Position numbers and translations under genes: made by a program. From positions 48,686,530-48,750,529 of the forward strand of contig OZ029914.1 of the NCBI GenBank assembly GCA_964023275.1: a stretch of DNA of 64,000 nt, in the 5' to 3' direction. Source of the DNA: Norana najaformis. Its lineage: Eukaryota > Annelida > Clitellata > Crassiclitellata > Hormogastridae. The notes under the pieces are model-generated. The model saw only the letters and a program-made list of their open reading frames with translations, did no database searches and was not told the DNA's origin. Below are positions 1 through 12,437 of the stretch, one piece after another. Positions within the stretch are counted from its first letter, which is position 1. Every line of letters starts with the position of its first letter.

Positions 1-3000
1 AGATTTGATGATCAGATTATATCGTCCATTGCTAGGACTTGTGTCGACTTCATATGTTGGTGCAAATGCCCTGGACACATTTTGACCGTTATAGATTGAA
101 TTTAAACGTTGGGGTTCGATTGAAGCATAGTATGACCAACGCAGAGAAAGCGTTAGATTCGTTCTACACTCCAGCTCAACTCTGGTTCCCACCAAAGCGA
201 CCGTATTCTTCGGAGCCGTCAGAAAAGCAGCCGTTGATATGGCAACTTCTACGATGAAGACTGCATTGAAATATTATAAGTTACGTAGTAACTGTAGTAT
301 TAAAATCGCGTCCTTATAGATGTAGGCTATGCATACAATACAATCTACAGTGCGAATTAAATGGGATAGTACACCATGCAGTAGTTCAGAGGTGTACTTA
401 GAACCAAGGCATCATGAACATTATAAGACTTGATTAACAGAAAGCAAGCGTAGGCGTACTGTCAAGATCCTCTCAAAGTGCTATGTAAGTTTTGCACTTG
501 TCTTTGAAAAGATTATAAAGTTGGTTGACATAATTGGAAATCGCTGTCAGTCAACCAATTCGTTTATTGGAACACTTGATCGTAATCGCAAACTCTAAAT
601 TTCTTAAGCACCCCTTAACAATTAAAAGCAGAGAACCAGCTTCTTCACGAGCGCTGTCTGTCAAAGGGGCTGTCCAGAGACCGTAATACTATGTAGAACA
701 AAATCCGGCTTTCAGGAGATCAAAGAGGGAAGGAGACAGAGGAGCTGTTACGGTAGGTTGTGTTTGGGTTGAAATAAATGGGAAGGAGGCGGATCGTAAT
801 CGTGATCGTAATCTCGAGATTTCTACAGCGCCCAACGAAAGCTAAGTCGCATGAACCAGCTTATTCACAGGCGCTCAGTCAAAACAAAATCGATAGGCAA
901 AAGGGTTCGGTTCCAGGTCAAGATCTAGGAGTCAGACAGCAGGCAGACGTCTACGGTGATGGTGCTTGAAATTGAAGCGAGAAGAGAGATAAGGGGAAGA
1001 GGATGAATCAGGAATAGATTTTTGGAAAAGTAATGCTTTCAGTTTTGAGTGAAAGATCTGCGCAGAAATTGGTGGGATATTTATATTATTATCGTGGCGC
1101 ACGTCGCATGTAGCCTATCAAAACGCAGGGCTTTTTAGTTGTGTAGTTTTGCTCTTAGTCCTAAATGAAGCTGGCAGGAAGTTAAACCTAGTTCATTATA
1201 GATATATCTCATGATTATGAAAATTCTAATGGCGAATTCAGTTTTGACCTACAAAGGCCTGCATGTATGCACAGATTAGTTTAGATTATAGGTATAAACT
1301 CAAGCCTACTTGGGCGCTGTAGAAATCTCGAGTTTACGATTACGATTACTAACCTGAACAGATGATTTCGGGTAGCAATCGAAAAGGAAACTTGGTGAGC
1401 ATTTTTAGCACACGTATTACGCGATATAGCATTTCTTTAGTCTGAAGTGCGTCCTGGAAATATAGGCTGCTTGTAATATTAGCATAATAGAGAATGCCCT
1501 GCATCTGGGTCATGTCCTGCATTGAGTCAGAAGTGATAACTAAGCCGTCATAGTGTAATAATAACAATTGCAGCGACACATTATTAGTGCAATTGATATT
1601 AAAAATCACCAGGGGTCGTCAGTACCGAAAATGAAAGTGTTTGACAAAAATACAGCAAATCTTAAATTTTAAGTAGTAAATGTAAAATTGTACACATTCA
1701 TTCTCAATCAATGTAATAAGTGTCAAATGCCGATTAAGCTTCAATTTCTCAAAATCTATTTAGGCCAGTATATTGTTAAGCAGATGGTGAAAATTTGGAG
1801 GCCATTCGGAGCATACTTCTTTTATAGTATGACAAAATAAGTCACCGGTCATTGATGGCTTGCACTAGGACAGCCATGATTATCTTGCATTGGGAGTGTC
1901 CAAACGTGAATATATTTTGTGAATACAGGTTTGTTGTAACAGCTACTAAAACAGCCCAGCCAAAAGAAAAGTGGACTCAATGTATGTGCAGACACTGGGC
2001 ACTTCAGAAATACACTGACGGAAATGTTACCAAATTAGGCCAAAATACTGCAATACTGATGATTCGATCTGATGAAAAGTAACCGTTTAAAACAAGTGGC
2101 TGCGATTTTACCATGTACTGTAGAGCTATAGAGTCATATTTTTCAGCTGAATAAACTTTCTGGCAGTGTTTTGATAGTTTTGATTAAAATATGATTTTTA
2201 CAGTGCAAATTATGTTAGAACACTCATCTGTTTTTGATCCCTTGCTCCATATACGTTGTCCCAATGCACTGGGACGTTTTTACAAGCAAGGAAAAACTTG
2301 AACTTTTATATTTTACTCTTGAGATAATATTGCAATATACTCATATGAGATTCCTAAAATCATGCTTTTTCAGATTATAAAACAAAATATATTTAAAACA
2401 ACTAAATCCTAATTTATGAGGTAAAATCTAAAATTTCACCCAATGCAGGCCATTCTCCCCTAAGCCTATTATTCGTTTAGGGAAAATGAGTGAAATGCTG
2501 AGGTTATGTTTCACTTTTCATTTCGGGACTATGTAAATATAGATGTACACATTTTTCTCGAACTTGTTTATATTTCAATGTATTGCTCAGGTGAGATCCT
2601 TCACCAGCGTTGCCCGTTTGAATGGGAGCCACGACATTTAAGGTCCCATGCACTGACCATGTAAGCCTGATATTTAAATCAATGGAAAGAACACAGAGAA
2701 TAAGGAGATTCACGAAGAGGAGGAAGGAGGGATCCTGAAGGAGAAAAATGAAGAGACGAATGAAATAAAGAAAATTTTGATAAATAAAAACTTAAAAATG
2801 ACAAATGTCAAGTCGTCCCCTTCATAATAAAATGACGTGTTACGGCGCTATATAAATTGTACTATGAACTGAGCTGGCTGGAAATACAAATATCCGAAAT
2901 TTCCCATCGCCACGCAAAAGCTGCATGAAATAGGCCTAAATATAAATCCGCTAGCCTTATGTGGGTTAGGTGTAAGTTGTCAGGCTGGTCTAGATCAAAT

Positions 3001-3300
3001 TAGCCATCAGTGAGCTTCATCTGAAACTGAGGCTTCGATCCCTATACTGCCGAGCCATATGTCCCATCCAATGTAGGCTACACGTGTGGCTTGTTGGAAC
3101 ACAGAGTTTAATGTCCCCTAAATGTTTGCATTTTATGCATCATTCTAAACTGACTGTTTTTCCTTAATTAGCTAAACTAAACACTTTTACGCCGCTTCAA
3201 AGTGATGATAATGATAACGATAATAATAAAATAGGCCTATTATTTTTGCTATAAAAATAATATACTTTAATATTAGTATAAGTGTGGCGCAGACTGCAAC
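1..3300. other. Upstream intergenic region with repeats
   Basis: No convincing exon is seen here. The open frames at 39-257 and 1852-2082 have no recognisable domain or flanking splice signals. The stretch contains copies of the dispersed LINE-tail repeat (780-1010 minus, 1310-1350 plus) and a partial copy near 2585-2645 of the short repeat that is also inserted downstream of gene B. The rest is AT-rich unique sequence. Confidence 0.5.
780..1010 (-). repeat. Dispersed LINE 3'-tail repeat, copy 1
   Basis: Read on the minus strand, the unit ends in a 'GGCGCTGTAGAAATCTCGAG' block followed by repeated GATTACGATTACG-like words. This is the layout of L2/CR1-type LINE (or partner SINE) 3' ends, which finish in short tandem tails. 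Close copies occur at 52560-52800, 58560-58860 (both minus) and 61080-61290 (plus), with tail-only pieces at 1310-1350 and 21395-21430. The family assignment is inference; the repetition is directly visible. Confidence 0.65.
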
Positions 3301-3469
3301 AGCAAAATGGGCTTGTCTTCAATCGTCCTGGAACCTAGAGTTGGTTGCATCAACCAATATTATAAGGAATGAAAGTAACAAGTGTTAGGATTTTCCCTAT
3401 GAATCTAAAGGACGGATTTAAGCCACGTGCCTGAAACCATGTGACGCTATTACTGTTAGTGAACTTGGT

Positions 3470-3477
3470 TATAAGTA
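3470..3477 (+). promoter_or_regulatory. TATA-like box upstream of gene A
   Basis: TATAAGTA lies about 160 bp before the gene A start codon. The matching place before gene B has TATAAATG (12430-12437). The surrounding block, including 'GAAACCATGTGAC' just upstream, is conserved between the two copies, which fits a shared core promoter. There is no transcript evidence for the start site. Confidence 0.4.
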
Positions 3478-3630
3478 CTCTATGCAGAGCAATATTGAAT
3501 TAAAAGCTATCACACGCTGATGTTTGTCATATCTTCGTGAAAACAGGATATGTCCAGCGGTTTCATTATTCCCATAACCACTTATAGAACCACGGCCTAG
3601 ACGTTTTTTCATTTTGCAGTGCTATCTAAT

Positions 3631-3679
3631 ATGGCACATGGACTGTTCTTGTTATTCGCAAGTGCGCTGGTCTTCATTG
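3631..3679 (+). CDS. Gene A exon 1: signal peptide
   Basis: Sixteen codons plus one base encode MAHGLFLLFASALVFI, a compact hydrophobic signal sequence. The exon ends in phase 1 at the donor GTTAGT. The start is chosen because it opens the signal sequence and matches the gene B start in position and sequence. Confidence 0.8.
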
Positions 3680-6600
3680 GTTAGTATAATATCTTGTTAT
3701 AGGCCTAGTATACCCCGTCATCAAATTTAAATCGGCAGCTAACCCCAAACATCTTACCCAAGTAGGATCAGAAGGATTACCCCTAAAATAGCATAAAATG
3801 ACAACTGTTTTCAAAAGAATTTCAATTCAATGTAATTCACCATTAACACTGCAGCATACACGTAAGTTTTACTTTCTATATTTTAATCGCTCTGTTACAG
3901 TAATTTTTCTTTATTTAGAACCATTAGACTAATTTTAGTTTGATCAACGTTATTACATTATTGCATCCGAACACGTCGTTAAAAACAGACAGACAACCAG
4001 ACATGATAGACGAACAGACAGACATTCAGAGACAGAGAGAGAGAGAGAGAGGCAACAAATATACTCATACAGACAGTCATATAAGTAGGCAGTTAGACAA
4101 ACAAACAGACGGACTAACAAAGAGACAATCAAACAGACAGACATGGACACAGATCTTGTACTTTTGCGCAAGTGTGTGTATATGAGTGTATGTGTGTATA
4201 AATATTCATGGGCGCCCACAAAAAGTTTTGCCTCAATGGACAAAATATGAAGACAGGATCACGTCTTCATGTTCAGATGTGATTTCCATAAGGGGCAAGT
4301 GCCCATATCTTGCCCCTATGTGCAGGCGCCGTGGGCATATCATCCGATTAGTTACCTTGTACATGTTAAACAGGTTTAAATTTTAAACAGGTCTAACTTG
4401 GAAAGTGGCTTTGGCTGCTCTTGCGAAATCCCCAAACGATACAGTCGCAATCCTCCACTTCAAAGCATCGCTGATATGCAGCACAGATCTTGCTACCCCA
4501 ATCGACTGGTACTTCTACCCAGCAACTGCACCGAACGAAAGACGCCCAATCTATCTCAACAAAGCCATGACTCTGACCGTCACTCACAAGTATAAGGTCG
4601 ATACCTCCGTCAAAGGAACATTTGAGCTTATCATGGAGTCGGTGGACTGGTCGCACGCCGGAACCTACTTCTGTTACGATGATGCAGGCATTGGAGTTAA
4701 TGCCTCTGCCAAACTCACTGTCCTTGGTAAGGATTGATTAAACAGGTAAATTAATCAAACTCTATTTTACCTGAGGTAGATATTACCTCAGAATTGAAAA
4801 ATTCTCCGAAACAGTTAGGTGTCTAGATCTCCTAAATAAAAAAGCCAGAGCAACGCTAGAGACATGTAGGCGCTGGAAAAGATGGCATGTAGCTTAAGTA
4901 ATTAGTAATTAACAAATTTTATCATGACAAATAAGACATGCTTTAAAGTCAAGTTGCAATCCTTTGAAAAGGTCACTTGGGTTGTAAAAGAGTTCAACAG
5001 ACTTCTGCACACAACTGTTTAAATCGCTATGAATTACTTTACGGTTGCAGTGTTTTTGCAGAGGGCGTTAACTGCTTTTGTGATGTTTTCTTCGTTTCTT
5101 CGTTGGTGAGGTGAAATAAAATTTGACATTAGATTAGATGGATTAGAAAATGATTGGTTGACTGAAATGAATCATTGTTAATTGAAATGAATCATTGTTA
5201 ACTGAAATGAATCATTGTTAACTGAAATGAATCATTGTTAACTTAAATGAATCATTGTTACTTCGCAGATCCAAACCCAAGATGGAACATTGGATATTCG
5301 GAGGTCGATGGATTTCCTTTTCCATGTTCAAGTCTGGACTTTCAATTCAGTTACTTAGGCAGCCAGACACCTTTTCTTCTATTGGAAACGGGAACGAAGT
5401 TACAGATCCATAACACGACGAAGTCCGGTGGTCCCAGGTCCACAGAAGAAAGACCCTCCAATGCCAAGTTCACCAACCTCACAATGGATCTCTGTGAACG
5501 ACGGAATGGCAGTTTCTACTACAGGGTCTGCGCCTGGAGTAAGTTGATATTTATGATTATTCCAGCGGATTTTACTTTACATTAAGTTTGTTATAATTAT
5601 AGCTACTGCAAGGTATTGCAAATTACTTGTAACTAATATACTTTTATAGCGCCACTGTCTAATGACTGGAATCAATGGATAATGCTAAGACGTGTGGCTG
5701 AGGGACTTGCTTAGCGTTCTCATCCAGTAATCACCTTAAGAAAGCGCGAACCTTGACCAGCTGTGATCGCTCACCTAATTAGCCGTTGTTTGATGACATT
5801 GCATAAATTTTCACTTGCATGCATGCATATATACTGTAGATACATACATGCACATATACATACCGACACGCATACATGCCTACATACCCACACACATACA
5901 TGCCTACATACATACACACATACATACTTACATACATATATTCATACATACATACATACATACATACATACTTACATACTTACATAACTACATATATACA
6001 TGCATACATGCATACATACTGAAACGTGCACATGTACCGAGTACATACGAATTTTCAACTTCAAGAGACAATACTGAATCCTGAATCAATCGAAGATGAA
6101 TTGGCGACTCACACGATTTCTCTCCAGCAATCCACGACAATCGTTTCACTGCAGTGCCAAAGTCACTCAGTCGTCGCTGCTCTTCGTCCACTGATCTGTG
6201 AAGCGGAACAGCATTCAAGCATTTCAACGTGGCTAATGATATTGATTACTGGTGAGCTCGAGCCATCATTCTCCTATAGGCTCTCTCTTATTTTGGTTTC
6301 TCTCCTTTATTCAGACGATTACCGTCATAACACTCTTTCAATAACAAGTTCAATGTGCCTAATTAAGTTCGTCTTGACTAAGAGGGTTGGACACCTGCAG
6401 CTAGGAAAGAATAGACAAAGTCTGGAAAGTCATCCAGCCGAACCTGAGAATTAAAATGTTTCAACAGAAGTTGTGAAGCTGCGACTTAAAAATAAGCAGA
6501 CAGCAATAAACCATCGAACATACTGACAAAAAATAAAAAGTTGAAAAAATCCTGATGAATTTAAAATGTCCTCACGAGTTAAGTACGACCATGCATTGAC

Positions 6601-9600
6601 CCCACTGGCACACTGTCTTCTTACTTTGAAACATATGGCTACGATTTTGGCTTTGATGATATTGATGAGCCATTTATACCCTCTTACCAGATGGATTAAA
6701 CTAACATGAGACTTGAAAAAATATGATACTTAGCAAACGGTCAATGCAAAAAATACATAAAATACTGGGCCAACAGAGAAGTAAAGCGACCCACACCAAG
6801 CCCCAAGTTTTAACACGCCATCTTGAACAGTTCCCGCATTTCGAATTAGCACGGTCAAATTTGGTTTTAACTGCCGCTTAGCAGACTAGTATTCGGCCTG
6901 CGGGTTCGTCCGCCTTGTAAAAATTATATAATTTAGTATGCAGGCAATACGAGCCCTAGTTTCTAAATGTTCAGCTGTGTGCAATAAGCTTAATAACTTA
7001 AAATAAGGCTCAACACCCACGACACAAGGTCATTAGAGTCTGTGGTTTTCCGATTTAAGTGACAGTGTTTAAAAAACCATTTGATAATTCGTTGCATTGA
7101 CATAGCATGTAAACTACTTTCGGTAGTGTCCGTAGGTTATAACAGACTATGAAATAGCTTTCGCTTACTTGACCCCAAGACTAACTAAATAACCAAAACA
7201 CGATTTTCACTACGTATATGCTTCAAGAATGTTTGCAGTAATAGATGACACATCAAACATGGATGAGTAGAGGTGCCCTAATAATGTTTGTCACGAATTC
7301 ACATGCCATTAAGTGGTCATATTTAAACAAGTGAATTTGTTTTCTTGGAACTTGTATTAATTTGGGATTTTGGGAAATGTTCAAGATCCCATATTTTCAT
7401 GCCTGCTTCCTTTATGCATAGATCGGTATATAGTCCCATAGTTACATTACGGTGAGCATGTCTGCCTGATAAGCCTAATTATGCATAAGGGAGATTTTCA
7501 GTAACTACAGATGGTTCAAAACTAGTGTATTCTTTAACTGGCTGTCCAAATGCAAAGAATTCAAGTTGAAATCTTTGGCTTAAATTTGTGGTTTCTCACA
7601 CTTGTCGGATTTCGACCGCGTTTCTAACTGATTGCAATTTTGACTACGATTCCATTTCATCGACTGATGCTTTGTCCATTATTATAACAGCACTATAAAA
7701 GGCAGTAGATTATTTTAAATCAGATATAGGCCTACCTCTATTTTCGTATGAGTTTCGTATTTACCTCTGATTCAAATTTGACGTCTAGTACGTTAATCTT
7801 AAACAGAATCAACAACATCCGATTCTATTCAGGAGGCGAAAATTGTTCACTGGTTCAAAAAAAGTGAAATCCTAGGCTCTATGTATTATGTAACTCTTAG
7901 TACTTACGCTTACAACTGACATTGTCTCTATGTCTGTCTCTCTGTCTCTCTGTATCTCTGTCTGTATCTCTGTCTGTCTGTCTCTTGCAGATATATTTAC
8001 TGCATCTTTATATGTTCATTTCTATCGTAGGCTTATTTATTTTTATATTCCTTTTACCGAAGGTCATATTTTCCGCATGCTGCTAATAATAGGCCTATTT
8101 TTGTATTTCTTGATGTTACACTTTTTATTTTCTGTGGCTGCAGTTCTGTCGATAGTCATCGTTTTGCTCATCGTGCACATCGTTTTTCTCAGAAGGAACC
8201 ATAACAGTATGCTAATTTCTTCATATTTTTTTCTTACCGCTGGCAAAGTGACGCTGTATTTACAATGTTCTTAGTTACCGATATGCATTGCAAAGTAACT
8301 CGATGATTTGTAGTAGTTTCTCAGTTAAAAGACATCTTATGGCATCAAAGGCCGTTGACGTCGCCCTCCTGCTTTATCCAGGCTTGGGACTGGCACCACC
8401 CCAAACAAGGTAGTTGCGGAGTTAACTCGATAATTCCACAAGCAGTAGGGTTTAAGTATTTAGTAAGGAAGCTGTGAAACGACCGTGTTCATCCAAACTT
8501 GTCTCTGTCGCCAAGCAGGAGAATTTTGCTGCCGACGTAAGTTTGGAAGTAAACGACACGTCCTGCGATGCGCTGTTCAGGACCTTGGGATTCGTCCATT
8601 GCTGGTTCAAGGGCCTAAGAGACGGAAAGGAGCGCCTGCCCTACGTTCTACTAGGAACATTAGAGTAAACACTTTGGAGTGTTCGCTATAAAGTAGATGC
8701 TCTGAAGTGCTGGAGCTGACACCGTCTCGGTTCTCTAATGTTTTGAACTTAAAGGCAGGTGTAGACATGAAGGCTAAAACATATAGTAGGAGTGTACATC
8801 CGCGTGCAGAATCGATTCGGATAAAATTCTTTTTTTCCATTTTCTCCTGGTGACTCCGACAACACAATCGACAAAGTCTTCCTACTACCCCAATCTCGTC
8901 ATATTTTCCTGGACTGCCTTTTTCATCTCATTCAAAAGTTTGTCTCTTACGGTTCTACCACTGTCCATTCAGTGCAACTGTTCCAGTCAATTAACACTTT
9001 CTATCGTCTTACCTAGCTTAGCAAGTCCTTTTAGTATCAAATCTTATTTATTTTGTTCACTTTCTTTTCTTGGTTTTTCATGAAACAATTTCTCATTGAA
9101 ATCAAAATTATTTTCTTATTATTTTATATTGCATTTAAGATTCATTTGGCAACCATGGTAACATTTGTGGCTGTTGGTAATGGGAAATGTGAGGTAAATG
9201 TATCCTCGTTGGTGTCTAGTCCCCTACTAATCGAACCCTGTCTCTAGTTTTGTATATTGTCGAGAATTACAAAAAGACTGTAGAATCATATCATCTAATG
9301 TGTTACTTTACGTTTATTTTTGACAATTCTGATCTATCAGTTTTACGCTCTGACATGTGATGGAGCTGTTTAGAACTCCCTTTTTTGTTTGCAATCTGAT
9401 TTACTCAGAACAGTTAGCTGGTTACTTCAATCAACTACCCTGTCATTCTCCAAGTGGCGTTATGGTCTCTGGCCTCCCTGGCAGCAGACTGGCTCCTCTA
9501 ACTAGAGCCATGCTTACTGAGACCATATCACACCTGCTCTTCGTTTTTTCACACTGGCTTCCTGATCTGAGCATATCCACTTCAAGCTGGCACTCCTCTT

Positions 9601-10596
9601 GTACAAAGAACGTGCAAGTCATCTGCCATCCTACTTATCATCCATGGTTACACTAACACACTGTAGCTCCGTTACAGACTGGTCTTATCTTCGATCAGCA
9701 TCTTCTGGAAAGTAAGTAAATAAGTAAGTGATGCATTTGTTGATACGCCATATGTGCATCGACTGAGCGAGGAATCGTCGGCGAAAAAATGTTGTCCCTG
9801 GTTCACGTCTTGTCTTTGGCTATCGTTCTTTCACAATTGCTGGTCCATCCATTTGGAACTCTACCTGCTTATGTTCTCAGTTCTCTTGACGAGACTATCT
9901 TTCACTCTAAACTCAAAATTTACCGCTTCCAGTCTTTTTATGGTTCTTAATGTCTCTTGTTCCGCATCTTCAATGTGCACTGCTGAAGTTTGTAAAGAGG
10001 GCATTATCCAAATAAGTTGTGTTGTGTTGTATTGTATTGTTACAGAATTCTTGAGGAAAATGTCCCGAGATATACAATGATCATTTAGATGAGGGGCAAA
10101 AACAACCACAGAAATCCAACGAGAGGATTTCGACAAATAAATTATTTATTTTCTACGAGTAGCCTATTCCAGGCATGTTTATAGATGCTGTTACAAAATT
10201 TTTGATAGTTTTATTTCTGATACATGTACAGGAGTGAATACCTGTGGTATTACGACTGTTCCTGTAGATGTTAACACAAGCGGAACTGTGACCATAACTG
10301 AATTCCATCCGGAGCCGTCATACGCGAACATCACCAATGATAATCGACCTTCATCTCCTCTATTCTCTGAAGGCACACCAACATCAGCCATTAGTCCCAG
10401 AGGCCAATTGAATCCCATATATGTAGATATGAGAAGACAGAGGAACAACAGAATCGGATCAATGCAGATCAGTTCATCGCGTAGAATTTTGAACAGTCAA
10501 GACGATCACAGGCCTTCTGTAGATCGAACTGCATTGAGCAATTTGAATCCAAGAGGCGATTTACGTAGCCATAACTACTTAGAAGTCATTCTTTAG
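3631..10596 (+). CDS. Gene A: type I Ig-superfamily receptor (six exons)
   Basis: Joined exons 3631-3679, 4391-4726, 5269-5538, 6066-6251, 8144-8206 and 10232-10596 give an uninterrupted frame of 422 codons plus stop. Every intron is phase 1 and starts with GT and ends with AG. Domain order: signal peptide (1-17); V-like Ig domain (18-128, Cys46, Trp56, Cys111 in a G-T-Y-F-C motif); second Ig-like domain (129-218, ending Y-Y-R-V-C-A-W); cysteine-containing stalk (219-273); transmembrane helix (about 274-296) with an R-R stop-transfer; cytoplasmic tail (297-422) with Tyr332 (YANI), Tyr365 (NPIYVDM) and Tyr417 (YLEV). YxxI/V/L motifs can bind SH2 domains, YxxM suits PI3-kinase and NPxY suits PTB domains, so a signalling receptor is likely. 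The one-domain-per-exon plan resembles invertebrate recognition receptors such as cnidarian Alr proteins, but I do not recognise an ortholog. Gene B is its tandem paralog. Confidence 0.85.
4391..4726 (+). CDS. Gene A exon 2: V-like Ig domain
   Basis: The acceptor is TTTTAAACAG and the donor GTAAGG, phase 1 to 1. It shows the classic Ig pattern: strand-B cysteine (S-L-I-C), strand-C tryptophan (I-D-W-Y), and strand-F S-H-A-G-T-Y-F-C, followed by a G-I-G-V-N-A-S-A-K-L-T-V-L last strand like V-domain strand G. The cysteines are 65 residues apart, as in V sets. It has about 83% amino-acid identity by eye to gene B exon 2. Confidence 0.85.
5161..5260 (+). repeat. 20-bp minisatellite, five copies, in gene A intron 2
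   Basis: Five near-perfect copies of a 20-bp unit (ACTGAAATGAATCATTGTTA) run up to eight bases before the exon 3 acceptor. Gene B has a single copy at the same place, so the array expanded in A after duplication. Confidence 0.9.
5269..5538 (+). CDS. Gene A exon 3: second Ig-like domain
   Basis: The acceptor is CTTCGCAG and the donor GTAAGT, phase 1 to 1, 90 residues. It has a likely strand-B cysteine in F-P-F-P-C-S-S and a strand-F cysteine in F-Y-Y-R-V-C-A-W. It lacks the usual strand-C tryptophan, so it is a divergent Ig-like fold. Potential N-glycosylation sites include N-T-T, N-L-T and N-G-S. It is about 89% identical to gene B exon 3. Confidence 0.75.
6066..6251 (+). CDS. Gene A exon 4: extracellular stalk
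   Basis: 62 codons, phase 1 to 1, donor GTGAGC. It has two cysteines (L-Q-C-Q and L-I-C-E) 18 residues apart, too close for a full Ig domain. This is more like a short membrane-proximal spacer. The last residues (W-L-M-I-L-I-T) are hydrophobic and appear to begin the membrane helix completed by exon 5. A long CATA-type microsatellite (about 5830-6020) lies just upstream in intron 3. Confidence 0.7.
8144..8206 (+). CDS. Gene A exon 5: transmembrane segment
   Basis: Encodes V-L-S-I-V-I-V-L-L-I-V-H-I-V-F-L-R-R-N-H-N: a hydrophobic helix and a basic stop-transfer. Phase 1 to 1, donor GTATGC. The acceptor GGCTGCAG is six bases downstream of the gene B acceptor; the B-type AG is lost here, so two residues are missing but the frame is kept. 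Confidence 0.8.
9440..9720 (+). mobile_element. LINE 3' fragment in gene A intron 5
   Basis: Conceptual pieces such as L-T-E-T-I-S-H-L-L and S-S-W-H-S-S-C-T-K match, in scrambled frames, the C-terminal part of L2/CR1-type reverse-transcriptase proteins. The homologous piece at 18000-18410 in gene B keeps the diagnostic H-W-L-P-V-S-E-R-I-R-F-K-L motif. It was therefore inserted before the A/B duplication. Confidence 0.65.
10232..10596 (+). CDS. Gene A exon 6: cytoplasmic tail
   Basis: Terminal exon, 121 residues to the TAG stop. Motifs: P-S-Y-A-N-I, L-N-P-I-Y-V-D-M (overlapping NPxY and YxxM) and H-N-Y-L-E-V near the C-terminus. It is rich in Ser, Arg and Pro, with no catalytic domain. It is about 88% identical to the gene B tail, and all three tyrosines are kept. 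Confidence 0.85.
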
Positions 10597-10883
10597 CAAC
10601 TTCTGAAAACACAAAGAATATATATGGTATACAGGAGCCATCTGAGCGACTGCGTGGAAACGTAGGTGAGTGAGTGAGTGACTGACTGAGTGACAGAGTG
10701 ACTTTATATTATTTTGGCAAGCGTAATCCGCACATTAAATTTTTTTACAGATATCGAGGCAACTATATGTTATAATTAATAGAATCTAGGAAGTTGGCAT
10801 TACAAAGGCAAATGGATGACTAAATGTATATCTGTTTAATGATGATTTATTCTTTAAGACAAGTGTATTTGTCTGGAAGAGAT

Positions 10884-11226
10884 CATGGGCGTCGGAATGG
10901 TTTTAAGCGTGGGACGTTTCACTCTTTATCCGAAAAAAAGAACAGTTTATAACGCTGAACAGAAAAATAGCAGAGACGCCGCAAATTAGAAATTTGAACT
11001 GTAATACGAGCGAAGTGTACAAAACAATAGAAAAGTAGAGTATTGCAATAGACGTTAACTGTCAGTAAAACGAAGCTTGGGTTTGCTCGTGATGTGCCTC
11101 GTTTAGTCAAGTTTGACTCAGAAAATCTGTAACAGTTTGGACTGAGAGTGGGACTGCAATCACCTATTCTTTTCGTCCTACTTACCAAACTGGGACTGCT
11201 TACGGATCTAGGTTCCGACGCCCATG
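10884..11226. mobile_element. Non-autonomous TIR element (MITE) in gene A 3' flank
   Basis: A perfect 14-bp terminal inverted repeat (CATGGGCGTCGGAA) bounds about 340 bp without coding capacity. It is flanked by GGAAGAGA and GGAACAGA, an 8-bp duplication with one change, as hAT-type transposons make. The same element sits in the same place after gene B. Confidence 0.7.
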
Positions 11227-11329
11227 GAACAGATTGCATGTTATAGAGAACAAACACTTATGATAAAGAGACCATCCTAAACTTAATGTGTATATCAACA
11301 TGGTACTGTGCAGAAAAAAACTCAATTGG

Positions 11330-12260
11330 CTGAAACTGCTTAGAATTTTCAAACAAATTCTGCAAATTCATTTTTGCTACAATATTTTGATTGCTGTTAG
11401 ATAATTTTAATTCTAAATGCTAGCTCTAAACTACTCAGACTCAGGATAAACACATATCTTTTGCATAAAAACTGCAATAAAAAATTAATTGACCTGGCTT
11501 GCTTAACGTTACTTCCAGAGAAAATAGTCATTTTTTCTGTATTGCTGAGATTAGTTGGTTCAATCTTCCGAAAATTACAAGATTTATGCCTAAATTTTCA
11601 AATCTTCTTAGAAAATGGTGCCACATCAGGGGTTGTCCATAAGGATGCCCGCAAAGAGGGGAAGGGTTTTGGACAAGGGTTTTGCCCAATGTGGATGTCA
11701 GCATCTAAATCTGGTACACGCAGTTCTTTCAGTACAGCTGGTGCATTAAATCATCAATTTAAGTCAGACAGTTTGTATTGCGCTGGATGTAATTTAATTA
11801 GTCATTTTTCTGGAGGCAGCAGTATCACAATACCACACTTCGTACCACCGTTAGTCGCGCAATATTTGAAGGGCTAGCAGGATAACCTAATTTAGGCCTT
11901 AGTACTCAGTTGGAGTACGGACATCCGCAAAGGGGTAGGGTAGGGAGGGTAAATACTAATTGGGGACAGATGAGGACAAGGGGAGAAAGGGGTCCAAGGT
12001 AGGACAGGCGTAATCCTTCAGCGCTTTCGCCAACTGCAATCAGTATCGTAAGCTGTCGCCAGGCTGATTGGCAGTATATTCAGGTTTATTATATATCGAG
12101 TTTCATGCGAAAAGACATGACGCAAAATCGCATTGATTTTAAGATCTTAATGCTTATGGGTATGAATATTTGAGACTGAGGTAGTTGACGTGTTTCCGGA
12201 GGCCCTAATCCACAGAATTTTATGTATATTGATGAGTATTTGCGACTGAGGTATATGAAT
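11330..12260. other. Spacer between the tandem gene copies
   Basis: It lies outside the visible A/B homology. An open frame at 11461-11877 has no recognisable domain, no splice context and no counterpart next to gene B, and I treat it as chance. A G-rich patch (about 11935-12000) resembles another at 57040-57120. Confidence 0.4.
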
Positions 12261-12429
12261 ATAATGATCATGTCTTTAATCGTTCTGGAGCTGACAGTTG
12301 ACTGCACTAACTAGTGTTGAAAAGGGGAATGTAAGAAGTGTTAGGATTTGTCCCCTTGGGGCGAATTGTTTGAGACCACGGGACAACCATTGTCTGAAAC
12401 CATGTGACATAATTGTTGATAAGCATGGT

Positions 12430-12437
12430 TATAAATG
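12430..12437 (+). promoter_or_regulatory. TATA-like box upstream of gene B
   Basis: TATAAATG about 180 bp before the gene B start codon, in the block conserved with gene A. Confidence 0.4.

Noticed and set aside
3940-4243. Open frames on both strands across CAGA/GAGA repeats
   Set aside because: Low-complexity translation of a microsatellite within gene A intron 1.
5763-6084. Histidine/tyrosine/threonine-rich frames in the CATA array
   Set aside because: Microsatellite frames; only the part from 6066 is a real exon, with proper splice phases.
11461-11877. 138-codon frame between genes A and B
   Set aside because: No counterpart beside gene B, no domain, no promoter or splice evidence.
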